From JBDTGE01 sp050742975 (lineage in GTDB: Bacteria; Actinomycetota; Actinomycetes; Mycobacteriales; Jatrophihabitantaceae): 61,327 bases of DNA. A program made the position numbers and the translations under genes. The notes under the pieces were generated by a model that made no database searches, was not told the origin of the DNA, and saw nothing but the letters and a program-made list of their open reading frames with translations. Shown piece by piece: positions 24,361 to 32,703 of the stretch. The stretch's first letter is position 1. Each line of letters begins with the position of its first letter. The DNA is taken from NCBI GenBank assembly GCA_050742975.1, contig JBOGDQ010000126.1, forward strand, positions 1 to 61,327. Direction: 5' to 3'.

Positions 24361-25019
24361 TGCGGGTTCTCCTTCGTGGTGTCGAACAACTGGTGGTACA
24401 GCTCGTCGGTGAGCCAGTCAGCGAAGCGTTGACGGGACCAGCCGCGCTCGATGACGAACAGCCGGTAGACCGCCGGTGAGGTCATCGCCCAGAGCACGTC
24501 CGCGGCCTGCGTCGTGCTGAGATCCGCACGCAGCGTCCCGCGCCGGCGCCAGTCGTGCACGGTGGCGCGCTGGCCTGCCAGGCGGCGACGCTCGCCCTCG
24601 CGGTCCAGCGCGGCCAGGTCGGGATCGGCGCCGGCCGCCGCGTGCGCCATGAGCAACACATCCGCGCCGCGCTGATACAGGGTGCAGATGAACTGCACCG
24701 CGAGCCGTAACTGGGTGCGCGGGTGCCCTGCGGCGGCCGCCAGGTCGGCGTTGAACCGCGACTGGTCACCCGGGGCCAGTCGTTCGAGCAGCGCGAACAG
24801 CACGCCGCGCTTGCTGCCGAACGAGTCGTAGACCGTGCGCCGTCCGACTCCCGCGGCCGCGGCGATGTCCTCGACCGAGGTCGCCGCGTACCCGGTGTCG
24901 ACGAACAGCGCACGTGCCGCATCGACGATCCCGTTCCGGGTCTGTTCGGCGCGCTCTTGCCGGATCGTTGAGACGTAGCTCCGCGGCCCGTCCTGCTCCA
25001 CCCTCTTGACATTCGCCAT
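24357..25019 (-). CDS. TetR family transcriptional regulator
   Basis: 220 residues with an N-terminal TetR helix-turn-helix (about 22-68; TSVEDIAAAAGVGRRTVYDSFGSKRGVLF) and a helical ligand-binding domain. ATG at 25019 was chosen over a longer frame because it fits the family and lies at the edge of a perfect palindrome (25018-25046) that also covers the upstream region of a divergent membrane protein gene. It probably represses itself, the overlapping downstream gene and perhaps the divergent one. Ligand unknown. Confidence 0.92.
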   Translation of the reverse strand: MANVKRVEQDGPRSYVSTIRQERAEQTRNGIVDAARALFVDTGYAATSVEDIAAAAGVGRRTVYDSFGSKRGVLFALLERLAPGDQSRFNADLAAAAGHPRTQLRLAVQFICTLYQRGADVLLMAHAAAGADPDLAALDREGERRRLAGQRATVHDWRRRGTLRADLSTTQAADVLWAMTSPAVYRLFVIERGWSRQRFADWLTDELYHQLFDTTKENPQ

Positions 25020-25046
25020 TTCACCGCACACTCTATGCGGTGAAAT
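25018..25046. promoter_or_regulatory. TetR operator palindrome
   Basis: A perfect 11-bp inverted repeat ATTTCACCGCA / TGCGGTGAAAT with a 7-bp spacer, overlapping the tetR start codon and 42 bp before the divergent gene. Size and position fit a TetR-family operator. Confidence 0.7.
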
Positions 25047-25087
25047 ATGTGCGCGCCAGGGCGACGCGCCGAGCGAACGGGGCAATC

Positions 25088-25561
25088 ATGAGACCGGTAA
25101 AGCCAATCCTGCGAGCCGCGGTTCCGGCGGTGGTGGCAGTCATCGTCGTCGAACTCGTCATCAGCTTGGCGGCCCGCTGGCCGTTGGGCACGGGCCGTCA
25201 CAGCGACCCGCATCGCATGCTGGGCGACTTCGTCAGCAACGGCACGGCACTCGCACCGCCGCTATTCATCGTCATCGTGCTGCTCGTGCTCGCCGTGGGC
25301 GTGCAGCGCTCGGATCGCTGGGGAACCGCCACCACCGTCCTGCTCGTGCCGCTGGCCGCCGTGATGGCCGTGGGGGCCGCCTACGACGCCGGCGCGACCG
25401 CGAACCCGCACGTGCCGACCGCCGCCCAGTTGGTCGGCGGCATCGTCGGCGCGGCCCTGTCGGTACTGCTGCTCGGGCTCGCGATCGCCGCGCTGGTCAC
25501 GGCTCACTCCGGTAAGCCGTCCGCGTCGCAGGCTGCGATCCCCCAGGCAACAGCAAGCTAG
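25088..25561 (+). CDS. Four-helix membrane protein of unknown function
   Basis: 157 residues with four hydrophobic segments (about 10-28, 58-75, 85-105 and 118-142) and a short polar tail. I do not recognise a family. ATG at 25088 is preferred, though in-frame GTG codons at 25040 and 25049 would add up to 16 residues. It is divergent from tetR and shares the palindromic operator, so it is a likely target of that regulator. Confidence 0.75.
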   Translation: MRPVKPILRAAVPAVVAVIVVELVISLAARWPLGTGRHSDPHRMLGDFVSNGTALAPPLFIVIVLLVLAVGVQRSDRWGTATTVLLVPLAAVMAVGAAYDAGATANPHVPTAAQLVGGIVGAALSVLLLGLAIAALVTAHSGKPSASQAAIPQATAS

Positions 25562-25572
25562 TCCGCGCCGGG

Positions 25573-26397
25573 TCAGACGGTTCGCGCTGCAGTGACCGCC
25601 ACGGTGGTATAGGCCATCGTGAAGCTACCGCCCATGGTGTCGATCGCGGCCCCGACGCCGTCGAGCACCATGGGCAGCTTGTCGGGCGGGAGTCGGGTCA
25701 GGCCACCGAGGGTGGGTAGCTGGTCTAACCACTCGTCCCGCGTGTACGCGCGCTCCCAGTCGAAGCGCCACTGCTGCGGTTCGCTGAACGCGCCCACGCC
25801 TCGGATGCCGTCGGCAATCCTGGCGAAGAGCGGCTGGAACGCATTCAGGGCCGAGCCCGTCAGCGCGTCGAGTTGGAACGGCGAGTCCGGCGCCACCTGC
25901 CGGTAGGCCTTGGCGTGGACCTCAGCCAACTCGGGCGGCGGCTGGAACACGTGGTGGAACGGCGCGAGCCGGCCGCCGGGCCGCAGTACCCGCGCCGCCT
26001 TGGTAGCTCCCACGACTGGGTCCACCCAGTGCCAGGCGGTGCCGGCGATGACCGCGTCGAAGTCCCGGCCGGCCGCGTCCCAGGCTTCGAACGTAGCCAC
26101 CTCGACCTCGACCCCGCTGCGCCGCGCGAACTCGGCCATCCGCGCGTCCGGTTCGACGCCGAGGACCGTGCAGCCGGCCGCTTGGAACTGCCGGGCCTCG
26201 ATGCCGGTGCCGCAGCCGACGTCCAGCACATCGGGATTCGGTCTGCCGGCGACGATCCGATCCACCAGGGCGGCGGGATAAGGGGGTCGAGTGCGGTCGT
26301 AACGTTCGGCGTCCACGCCGAAGGACTCGGCCACCTGCCGGTGTTGATGAGCCGCAGGTTCGGCCGGACGCGCTCGATCCGGCGGTACGGCGGACAT
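25573..26397 (-). CDS. Class I SAM-dependent methyltransferase
   Basis: 274 residues with the SAM-binding motif I VLDVGCGTGIEARQF near 57-71, motif II GVEPDARMAEFAR and the GTAWHWVDP segment typical of the Methyltransf_11 group related to UbiE and trans-aconitate methyltransferases. Substrate unknown. Start ATG at 26397; it faces away from the MFS gene that begins 96 bp to the right. Confidence 0.88.
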   Translation of the reverse strand: MSAVPPDRARPAEPAAHQHRQVAESFGVDAERYDRTRPPYPAALVDRIVAGRPNPDVLDVGCGTGIEARQFQAAGCTVLGVEPDARMAEFARRSGVEVEVATFEAWDAAGRDFDAVIAGTAWHWVDPVVGATKAARVLRPGGRLAPFHHVFQPPPELAEVHAKAYRQVAPDSPFQLDALTGSALNAFQPLFARIADGIRGVGAFSEPQQWRFDWERAYTRDEWLDQLPTLGGLTRLPPDKLPMVLDGVGAAIDTMGGSFTMAYTTVAVTAARTV

Positions 26398-26492
26398 GAC
26401 CGCACCCTACCCACCGCCGCCGGGCCGACCCGCGTCCTGACAACCGCGGACGTGCAGCGGAATAACTCGCGTCGCGAGCGACTGAACCTGGT

Positions 26493-27719
26493 GTGAGCAT
26501 CGTCGAAGCCGCGCCGTACGTGCGCACGCGGCACGTAAGCCTGGCGCTGATCGCACTCGCACTCGGCGGCTTCGCGATCGGCACCACCGAGTTCGTGACG
26601 ATGGGCCTGCTGCCGGAGATCGCGCACGGAATAGGCGAGTCGATCCCGGTCACCGGCCACATCATCACCGCGTACGCGCTCGGCGTCGTGGTCGGCGCTC
26701 CGGTCATCGTGTCCCTGGGTGCGCACCTGCCCAAGCGCGAACTCGCGATCGGACTGGTTCTGGCGCTCGGCCTCGGGAACGCCATCACCGCGATGGCCCA
26801 CGGCTACTGGCCGGTGATGATCGCGCGCTTTCTGGCCGGGCTCCCCCACGGCGCCTACTTCGGCGTCGCCTCGCTGATCGCGGCCTCGCTCGTCCCACCG
26901 TCGATGCGCGGGCGTGCGGTCAGCTCGGTCATGCTCGGGCTTGCGGTCGCAACCGTCGCCGGCGTCCCCGCCAGCACCTGGATCGGGCAGAGCCTCGGCT
27001 GGCGCAGCGCGTACTGGACGGTGCTGGCCATCGCGATCCTGACGACGGTCGGTCTGGCGCTGTTCGTGCCGCACAGCCCTGGTGATCACACGGCGTCGAT
27101 CAAGCGCGAGCTGACCGCGCTGCGCAAGCCCGAGGTCCAGCTCGCCTTCGCCACCGGTATGGTCGGTTTCGGTGGCATGTTCGCCATGTACAGCTACATT
27201 GCACCAACGATCACCGACGTGACGCACCTATCCCGCGCCTGGATCCCCTGGTTCCTGTTCGTCTTCGGCCTCGGCGCCGTTGCCGGGACGTGGCTGGGCG
27301 GTCGGGGGGCGGACTGGAACCTGGTCCGCTCGATCGCGATCTCGCTGACCGGGATGGCGGGGCTGCTCGCGCTGTTCATCCTCGCGTCCCCGCACGTCGT
27401 GCCGGCGCTGATCGTCGTGTTCCTCGTCGAACTGGCCGCATCCGTCCTGGCCGTCACGCTGACCGTCCGTCTGATGGAAGCCGCCGGCGATGCGCGGATG
27501 CTCGGCGCGGCCCTCAACCACTCCTCGCTCAACATCGCCAACGGCCTCGGCGCGTTCCTGGGCTCGGTGGTGATCGAGGCCGGCGACGGTTACCGGGCGC
27601 CCAGCGCCGTCGGCGTCGCGCTAGCCCTCGGCGGGCTGGCGATCTTCGGCGCGTCGATCCTGCAACGTCGGCGGACGCCTCGAATCACGACGGCTGAACC
27701 GGCCGGCCAGCCCGGCTGA
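26493..27719 (+). CDS. MFS transporter, AraJ/Cmr-like DHA1 drug or sugar efflux family
   Basis: 408 residues, twelve predicted helices. The N-terminal GGFAIGTTEFVTMGLLPEIA is diagnostic of the AraJ/YdhP/Cmr subgroup, whose members export chloramphenicol, arabinose-like sugars or unknown compounds. The GRAVSSVMLGL and GVPASTWIGQSLGWR segments of helices 4-5 are also present. GTG start at 26493. It ends 16 bp from the convergent acyltransferase gene. No linked regulator is obvious. Confidence 0.9.
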   Translation: MSIVEAAPYVRTRHVSLALIALALGGFAIGTTEFVTMGLLPEIAHGIGESIPVTGHIITAYALGVVVGAPVIVSLGAHLPKRELAIGLVLALGLGNAITAMAHGYWPVMIARFLAGLPHGAYFGVASLIAASLVPPSMRGRAVSSVMLGLAVATVAGVPASTWIGQSLGWRSAYWTVLAIAILTTVGLALFVPHSPGDHTASIKRELTALRKPEVQLAFATGMVGFGGMFAMYSYIAPTITDVTHLSRAWIPWFLFVFGLGAVAGTWLGGRGADWNLVRSIAISLTGMAGLLALFILASPHVVPALIVVFLVELAASVLAVTLTVRLMEAAGDARMLGAALNHSSLNIANGLGAFLGSVVIEAGDGYRAPSAVGVALALGGLAIFGASILQRRRTPRITTAEPAGQPG

Positions 27720-27735
27720 CTCAGGCTCGAATCGC

Positions 27736-28440
27736 CTACCGGTCGCCCTGGGCCGGCTCGGCGAGCGCCAGCCGGTACTTCGCCGCCTTCTTCGGCCGGC
27801 CAGGGATCGTGTGCGGCGCCATCGCGCGGACCTGCTTCATCACCCGCCTGGTCAGGCCGATCGAGCTCTCGCCCGCACGGGGCTGACCGTCGACCGGCTC
27901 GAAGAACTCAACCCGGATCCGCGGCCGCTTCGGGAACCGCACTATGTCGACGGCGCCGGTCACGGCGACGCCCACCACGTGCGCGCCCGGTACGGCGAGC
28001 GCGAGCCGGCCCGCCCCGCTGAGCGGCCGCAGCGGACGCCCGCGCGAGACCGTTCCCTCCGGGAACACGCCGACGCACCCGCCGTCGCGCAGCCCGTCAA
28101 TCGCCGCTGACAGCGCCTCGCTGTCTCCCCGGCCGCGCTCGATCGGGATCTGGCGCATCCCGTCCAGCACCCAGGCCATCGGCTTGGCCTTCCACAGCGA
28201 CGCCTTGGCGAGTGCCCGGATCTCGCGCCGCGGGATCGCCGCGACACCGACGACGACCGGGTCCCACGCGCTGTCGTGGTTCACCATCATCAGCGTCGCG
28301 CCGGATCGGGGCAGGACCCTCAGCCCGACCACCTCCAGCCGTCCCCACCACCGGACGATCGGCCAGGCGAACGCCATCACGATGCGATAGATCAGGGAGC
28401 GCTCGTCGGTGACCACGCCGCCATTATCTATCCCGTCCAC
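27736..28440 (-). CDS. 1-acyl-sn-glycerol-3-phosphate acyltransferase (PlsC family)
   Basis: Lysophosphatidate acyltransferase-type membrane enzyme, up to 234 residues. The catalytic box is NHDSAWD (NHx4D), with the acceptor-binding FPEGTVSRGR downstream. The start is unclear: GTG at 28440 or GTG at 28416 (226 residues), neither with a good ribosome site. It is transcribed toward, but separately from, the MFS gene. Actinobacteria carry many paralogues, so the acyl acceptor cannot be assigned. Confidence 0.85.
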   Translation of the reverse strand: MDGIDNGGVVTDERSLIYRIVMAFAWPIVRWWGRLEVVGLRVLPRSGATLMMVNHDSAWDPVVVGVAAIPRREIRALAKASLWKAKPMAWVLDGMRQIPIERGRGDSEALSAAIDGLRDGGCVGVFPEGTVSRGRPLRPLSGAGRLALAVPGAHVVGVAVTGAVDIVRFPKRPRIRVEFFEPVDGQPRAGESSIGLTRRVMKQVRAMAPHTIPGRPKKAAKYRLALAEPAQGDR

Positions 28441-28461
28441 TCGGGCGCGGGTGATCGCGCA

Positions 28462-28914
28462 TCAGTCGAGGGCATCGACGAGCCGGCCGAGAGCGGGCAC
28501 GGCAGCCAGGATCGCGCGCTGGTCGCTCGCGGCGAGCGAACCGAGCGCCGTGCGGAGCCGTCGCCGGTGGGCCGCGTCCCAGCTCCTCAGGTCCGCCCGC
28601 CCGGCCGCCGAGAGCGTGACGATCGAGGCTCGCCGGTCGGCCGGGTCGACGGCACGGACGGCCAGGTCCGCAGCGACGAGCTGGCCCACCAGGGTGCTCG
28701 TCGTGCTCTGCGCGAGACGCAAGCGCTCGGCCAGGTCGCCGACGCGCGACGTACCGCCCTCCCCCAGGCTCTGCAGCACCTCGACCTGCGCCATAGGCCG
28801 CGCCTCCCACGGGTAGTCCGAGCGGATCGAGCGCCGCAGCGCACGGCGCAGACGCGTGATCACCTCGGTCAGCGCGCGTACGTCCGCAGCGGTGACGGAC
28901 CGTCTGGCAACCAT
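28462..28914 (-). CDS. MarR family transcriptional regulator
   Basis: 150 residues with a winged helix-turn-helix (about 40-105; GDLAERLRLAQSTTSTLVGQL then the wing DPADRRASIVTLS). It is divergent from an MFS efflux gene with 63 bp between the starts, which hold an 8-bp palindrome. By analogy with MarR-MFS pairs it should repress the transporter until an aromatic or drug-like ligand binds. Confidence 0.92.
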   Translation of the reverse strand: MVARRSVTAADVRALTEVITRLRRALRRSIRSDYPWEARPMAQVEVLQSLGEGGTSRVGDLAERLRLAQSTTSTLVGQLVAADLAVRAVDPADRRASIVTLSAAGRADLRSWDAAHRRRLRTALGSLAASDQRAILAAVPALGRLVDALD

Positions 28915-28933
28915 CCCGCTACTCTACCCAATC

Positions 28934-28964
28934 CATCGGTTTCCAATTAGTTCTGTAACCGATG
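28934..28964. promoter_or_regulatory. MarR operator candidate
   Basis: CATCGGTT (28934-28941) and its exact complement AACCGATG (28957-28964), centred in the 63-bp intergenic region between marR and the MFS gene, separated by an AT-rich 15-bp spacer. Arm spacing is one long helical turn or more, wider than usual for MarR, so another reading is possible. Confidence 0.45.
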
Positions 28965-28977
28965 TAGCGTCGAAATC

Positions 28978-30219
28978 GTGACGGCGACCTTTGCGCGCGG
29001 CGAGCGGCCGCGGCCCGAGTGGCTGCGCGAGCACCCGAAGGCGTGGCTGGCCGCCGTGGCGACGGTCTGCTTCGGCGCGTTCATGGGCCAGCTCGACGCG
29101 AGCGTCGTCGCGCTGACGTACCGGTCGATCGGCGACACGTTCCACGCCGGGCTCGACACGGTGCAGTGGGTGACGCTGACCTACCTGATCGCGCTCGCGG
29201 GCCTGCTCGTTCCACTCGGGGCCGCCTCGGACCGACTCGGGCGAAAGCGCGTGTACCTGTGGGGGTTCGCTGTCTTCGGCATGGCGTCACTCGGCTGCGC
29301 GCTCGCACCGAACCTGGTGGTCCTCGATGCGACCCGAGCTGTGCAGGGCGCCGGTGCCGCAATGCTCCAGGCGAACAGCGTGGCGCTGGTGGCCACCTCC
29401 GTCACGCGGGTGCGGCTGCGGACCGCGCTCGGGATCCAGGCAGCCGCACAGGCGCTGGGCCTGGCGCTCGGGCCCACCCTCGGCGGCCTGATCGTGCAGA
29501 CGATCGGCTGGCGCTGGGTGTTCGGGATCAACGTCCCCATCGCGATCGCGGCCATCGTGCTGGGACGGTTCCTGCTTCCGCGCACCCGCGTCACGGCGCA
29601 CGCTACCCGCGGCCGGCTGCGTTCGGTGCTCGCCACCCCGGCCATGCCGCGGCGGCTGGCCGGCGCGCTGCTGGCGTACCTGTTGCTGTTCGGCCCGATC
29701 GTGCTCGTCCCGAACCTCCTACTCGCGCACGGCGAGAGCGCACTGCTCGCCGGGCTCGTCGTCGCTGCGCTGCCCGTCGGATTCGCGCTGTCCGCGGCCC
29801 TCGGCGATCGACTGCTACCTCACCGCTGGTCGACCGGCACCCGCTGCGGAACCGGGCTCGCGGTAACGGCCGCAGCTCTGGTGGGCTTGGCCGCCGCGGG
29901 CACCGACCCAGCCGGGTGCGCCGCCGCGATGTTCGCGATCGGCATCGGCATCGGCTGCTACACGCCGGCCAACAACGCGCTGATCATGGGTTCGATCGGA
30001 CCGCACGTCGCGGCGCTCGCGGGCGGTCTGGTCAACACCGCACGCGCGCTCGGTACGGCGGGCGGGACGGCCGTTGTGGCGGAGTCGCTCAGCACATCGG
30101 GCGGCGGCTCGCACGTCACGCTCGCCGTCCTCCTCGTCGTCGCCGTTGTCGCCGCGACGACCGTGGAACGCCGGCGCCCGGATCAGTACGAACCGGACAG
30201 CCAGCCGGTCCAGCGCTGA
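28978..30219 (+). CDS. MFS efflux transporter, short DHA2-like
   Basis: 413 residues. The N-terminal half has FMGQLDASVVALTYRSIGDTF and motif A DRLGRKR of the DHA2 (EmrB/QacA) drug-efflux family, and motif C LGLALGPTLGGLI. DHA2 proteins usually have 14 helices and about 480 or more residues; here the two central helices appear absent, giving about 12. Start GTG at 28978, divergent from marR. Its 3' end overlaps the convergent PPOX gene by 37 bp. Confidence 0.87.
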   Translation: MTATFARGERPRPEWLREHPKAWLAAVATVCFGAFMGQLDASVVALTYRSIGDTFHAGLDTVQWVTLTYLIALAGLLVPLGAASDRLGRKRVYLWGFAVFGMASLGCALAPNLVVLDATRAVQGAGAAMLQANSVALVATSVTRVRLRTALGIQAAAQALGLALGPTLGGLIVQTIGWRWVFGINVPIAIAAIVLGRFLLPRTRVTAHATRGRLRSVLATPAMPRRLAGALLAYLLLFGPIVLVPNLLLAHGESALLAGLVVAALPVGFALSAALGDRLLPHRWSTGTRCGTGLAVTAAALVGLAAAGTDPAGCAAAMFAIGIGIGCYTPANNALIMGSIGPHVAALAGGLVNTARALGTAGGTAVVAESLSTSGGGSHVTLAVLLVVAVVAATTVERRRPDQYEPDSQPVQR

Positions 30220-30596
30220 ACCTCGACTGCGATTACCGGACCCGGCGGGGGCTGATCGCGGTACTGGGGATAGCGCTCGGCCAGCAGCACCAGCGCGTCG
30301 GGTGCGTCCTCCAGCACCCGGGCCGTCCCGTCAGCACGAACCCACCACAGCCGGGACCAGTCGTCGGAGTAGTGATCGGCAAGCAGGCTCACCCGCGGCT
30401 CGGCTCTGATGTTCGCCAGCCGTCTCAGTGCTGTCGTCCGCTTCGGCTTGGCATCGACCGCGGTGTAGATCCTCGAGCCGTAGACGACGAACACGACCGG
30501 GACGAGGTGCGGGCGGCCGTCGGGTGTGAGCGTCGCCAGCCGCGCCACACGCGCGTCGGCGAACAGCTCGCGCGCCTGCTCCCGGCCCATCCGCAC
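30183..30596 (-). CDS. PPOX-class F420-dependent oxidoreductase, Rv0121 family
   Basis: 137 residues of the pyridoxamine-phosphate-oxidase split-barrel fold: ARVARLATLTPDGRPHLVPV near the N-terminus and the family hallmark DHYSDDWSRLWWVRADG in the middle. Mycobacterial Rv0121-type proteins are grouped with F420-dependent enzymes; the substrate is unknown. Start is GTG at 30596 or ATG at 30590. The 3' end overlaps the convergent MFS gene. Confidence 0.87.
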   Translation of the reverse strand: MRMGREQARELFADARVARLATLTPDGRPHLVPVVFVVYGSRIYTAVDAKPKRTTALRRLANIRAEPRVSLLADHYSDDWSRLWWVRADGTARVLEDAPDALVLLAERYPQYRDQPPPGPVIAVEVQRWTGWLSGSY

Positions 30597-30647
30597 GCCG
30601 TCAACCCTAGGTTGGATCCTGCGCTCGGCTCGGCCGGTGTCTGACGC

Positions 30648-31592
30648 TCAGCTCCAGATACCGGTGATCGCAGGGGCGGTCGCGCTCTGGCCGAGGCGCG
30701 GCAGGCGGTACATGTCCTCGAGCATCCGCAGCATCGAGTAGTGATTCAGGCGGGTCGCGTAGTGACCCGCCTTGGCATGCGCGCCGACGATGACGGTGGG
30801 GATCCGGTTGCCGGACGAGCCGTCGTCCTCGTCGGCCGTCAGCACGAACAGGCTGTTGTGCGTCCGTGCCCAGTCGACGTATGGACCCAGGTGCTCCCGC
30901 AGCCAGGTATCAGCCTGCACCAGCGTGCCGTTGTGCATGTCGTGGATCAGGTTCGGGATCACGAACGAGACCGTCGGTAGCTTGGTGAAGTCGCGCGGGA
31001 AGGACGTCATGGGCCGGCTGATGGACGCAGGCAGGTCGGTGAAGTTGGTCCACGGCGCGTGCCTGCGCACGTAGTCACCGCTGGAACATCCCGTGTAGCC
31101 GATCGACGGCAGGTCCTCGGAGTACCCGACGAACGTCTGCCGCGCACTGAGCAGCGAGTGCGCCAGGTTCCCGGTCCGGAACGTCAGGGGGCACGGGTCG
31201 CCACTGACGCCCTGGGTCGAGCCCGAGAACAGCGCCAGGTAGTTCGGCTCGCTCGGGTGGGTGATGGCGTAGAACTGCGTGAGCGCCGCGCCGGTACGGA
31301 ACAGTGCGCGGATGTACGGCGCGTTGGCACCGAGGGCGACCTCGTTGTACGAGTGGTTCTCCAGCACGACCACCACGATGTGCGCGGGCCGCGGCGCCCC
31401 CACTACGACTGAGGTCGAGGACGGCGCATGGCTCGACTCCGACGCCGTCGAACTCGACGCCGTCGAACTGGACGCTGTGATGGCGCTCGCAGCGGTCGGG
31501 TTCGGTGGCGACGAATGGCCGTCCTGCGCACCGTTGCTGCAACCTGCCAGGGTGAGGAGAAGCGCTGCGGCCAAAGCCGTGCTTCGACGCAT
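30648..31592 (-). CDS. Secreted phosphoesterase/acid phosphatase lipoprotein
   Basis: Phosphoesterase family (alkaline phosphatase-like fold, PF04185 type). From ATG at 31592 a signal peptide with lipobox LAGC (15-18) is followed by a Ser/Thr-rich low-complexity linker of about 50 residues, then the catalytic domain: VVVVLENHSYNEV (metal ligands Glu, Asn), HPSEPNYLALFSG, and the C-terminal TADEDDG and HYSMLRMLEDMY. An in-frame GTG at 31607 would add 5 residues. Likely acts on phosphate esters outside the cell. It stands alone, divergent from the ABC exporter genes. Confidence 0.87.
   Translation of the reverse strand: MRRSTALAAALLLTLAGCSNGAQDGHSSPPNPTAASAITASSSTASSSTASESSHAPSSTSVVVGAPRPAHIVVVVLENHSYNEVALGANAPYIRALFRTGAALTQFYAITHPSEPNYLALFSGSTQGVSGDPCPLTFRTGNLAHSLLSARQTFVGYSEDLPSIGYTGCSSGDYVRRHAPWTNFTDLPASISRPMTSFPRDFTKLPTVSFVIPNLIHDMHNGTLVQADTWLREHLGPYVDWARTHNSLFVLTADEDDGSSGNRIPTVIVGAHAKAGHYATRLNHYSMLRMLEDMYRLPRLGQSATAPAITGIWS
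31441..31480. repeat. 15-bp tandem repeat in the phosphoesterase linker
   Basis: Two full and one partial copies of gacgccgtcgaactc (31441, 31456, 31471). They encode the repeated ASSST units of the Ser/Thr-rich linker on the minus strand, so length changes would stay in frame. Confidence 0.8.
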
Positions 31593-31680
31593 GAGCTCAT
31601 CATGCACCCGTTCGGGACGACACGATCCGGTCAGTGCTCAAATTCGTCCGTCGCGTCGTTGATCGTGTTGTGATGAACCG

Positions 31681-32703
31681 GTGACGCAACCCGTGATGCA
31701 ACCCAGCGCAGGCCCTCCGCCCCAGGACGGGCGCATCGTCGTCGACGGCCTGAGCAAGGTCTTCGGCGGCCGGGTCCGCGCGGTCGACCAGTTGAGCTTC
31801 ACCGTGGAACCGGGTTCGGTCACCGGATTCCTGGGCCCGAATGGCGCGGGCAAGACGACCACGCTGCGCATGGTGCTCGGCCTGGTCCGCCCGACCGCGG
31901 GACACGCCACGATCGGCGGCCGCCCCTACCACGCCATCCCGAACACGCTGGCTGCGGTCGGCGCATCCCTGGAGTCCTCGAGCTTTCACCCGGCCCGCAG
32001 CGGCCGCAACCACCTGCGCATCCTGTGCACGGTCGCCGGTCTGCCGGATCGGCGCGCGGACGAGGTCCTGGAGCTCGTCGGCCTGCGCGACGCCGCCAGG
32101 CGCAAGGTGCGCGGGTACTCGCTCGGGATGCGGCAGCGGCTCGCCCTCGCCGCGGCGCTGCTGGGCGACCCGCGCGTGCTGATCCTGGACGAACCGGCGA
32201 ACGGCCTCGACCCGGACGGGATCCGCTGGCTGCGCAACTTCTTCCGGCAGCTCGCCGGCGAGGGGCGCACGGTCCTGGTCTCCAGCCACCAGCTGAACGA
32301 GGTGGAGGAGTTCGCCGACCGCGTGGTGATCCTCAACCGCGGCCGCCTGGTGCAGGCCGGCTCGATCGCCGAGCTGACGGCGGGCACCGACACCGTCCTG
32401 GTCCGCAGCCCGAACACCCCGGCGCTCGCCGCTGCCCTCGCTGCGCGCGGCGCAGTCGCACAGCAGGAGGGCCCGAACACCCTCCGGGTCCGGAACGTAA
32501 CGCTCGCGCAGGTCGGCAATCTGGCCTTCACTGCGGGCGTCGAGTTGCACGAGCTCAGCGGCCAGCGGTTCGACCTCGAACAGCTGTTCTTCTCGCTCAC
32601 CGATGAGGCGGTCGTGCCGGACGGCGCCGCTCCGCCCCCGCTGCCGCCATCCCCGCCCGGTGGCCCGGCAGCCCCGCAGGGGGGTGCCCCGTGGTCCGCC
32701 TGA
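31681..32703 (+). CDS. ABC transporter ATP-binding protein (DrrA/CcmA-like exporter)
   Basis: 340 residues. Walker A GPNGAGKTT near 58-66, the Q-loop region, signature YSLGMRQR (near 145) and Walker B VLILDEP, followed by a C-terminal extension of about 90 residues ending in a Pro-rich tail. The GLxxxFGG opening and LGMRQR signature belong to drug/antibiotic or bacitracin-type exporters. GTG start at 31681. Its last 13 bp overlap the permease gene, so the two form one transporter. Confidence 0.92.
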   Translation: MTQPVMQPSAGPPPQDGRIVVDGLSKVFGGRVRAVDQLSFTVEPGSVTGFLGPNGAGKTTTLRMVLGLVRPTAGHATIGGRPYHAIPNTLAAVGASLESSSFHPARSGRNHLRILCTVAGLPDRRADEVLELVGLRDAARRKVRGYSLGMRQRLALAAALLGDPRVLILDEPANGLDPDGIRWLRNFFRQLAGEGRTVLVSSHQLNEVEEFADRVVILNRGRLVQAGSIAELTAGTDTVLVRSPNTPALAAALAARGAVAQQEGPNTLRVRNVTLAQVGNLAFTAGVELHELSGQRFDLEQLFFSLTDEAVVPDGAAPPPLPPSPPGGPAAPQGGAPWSA

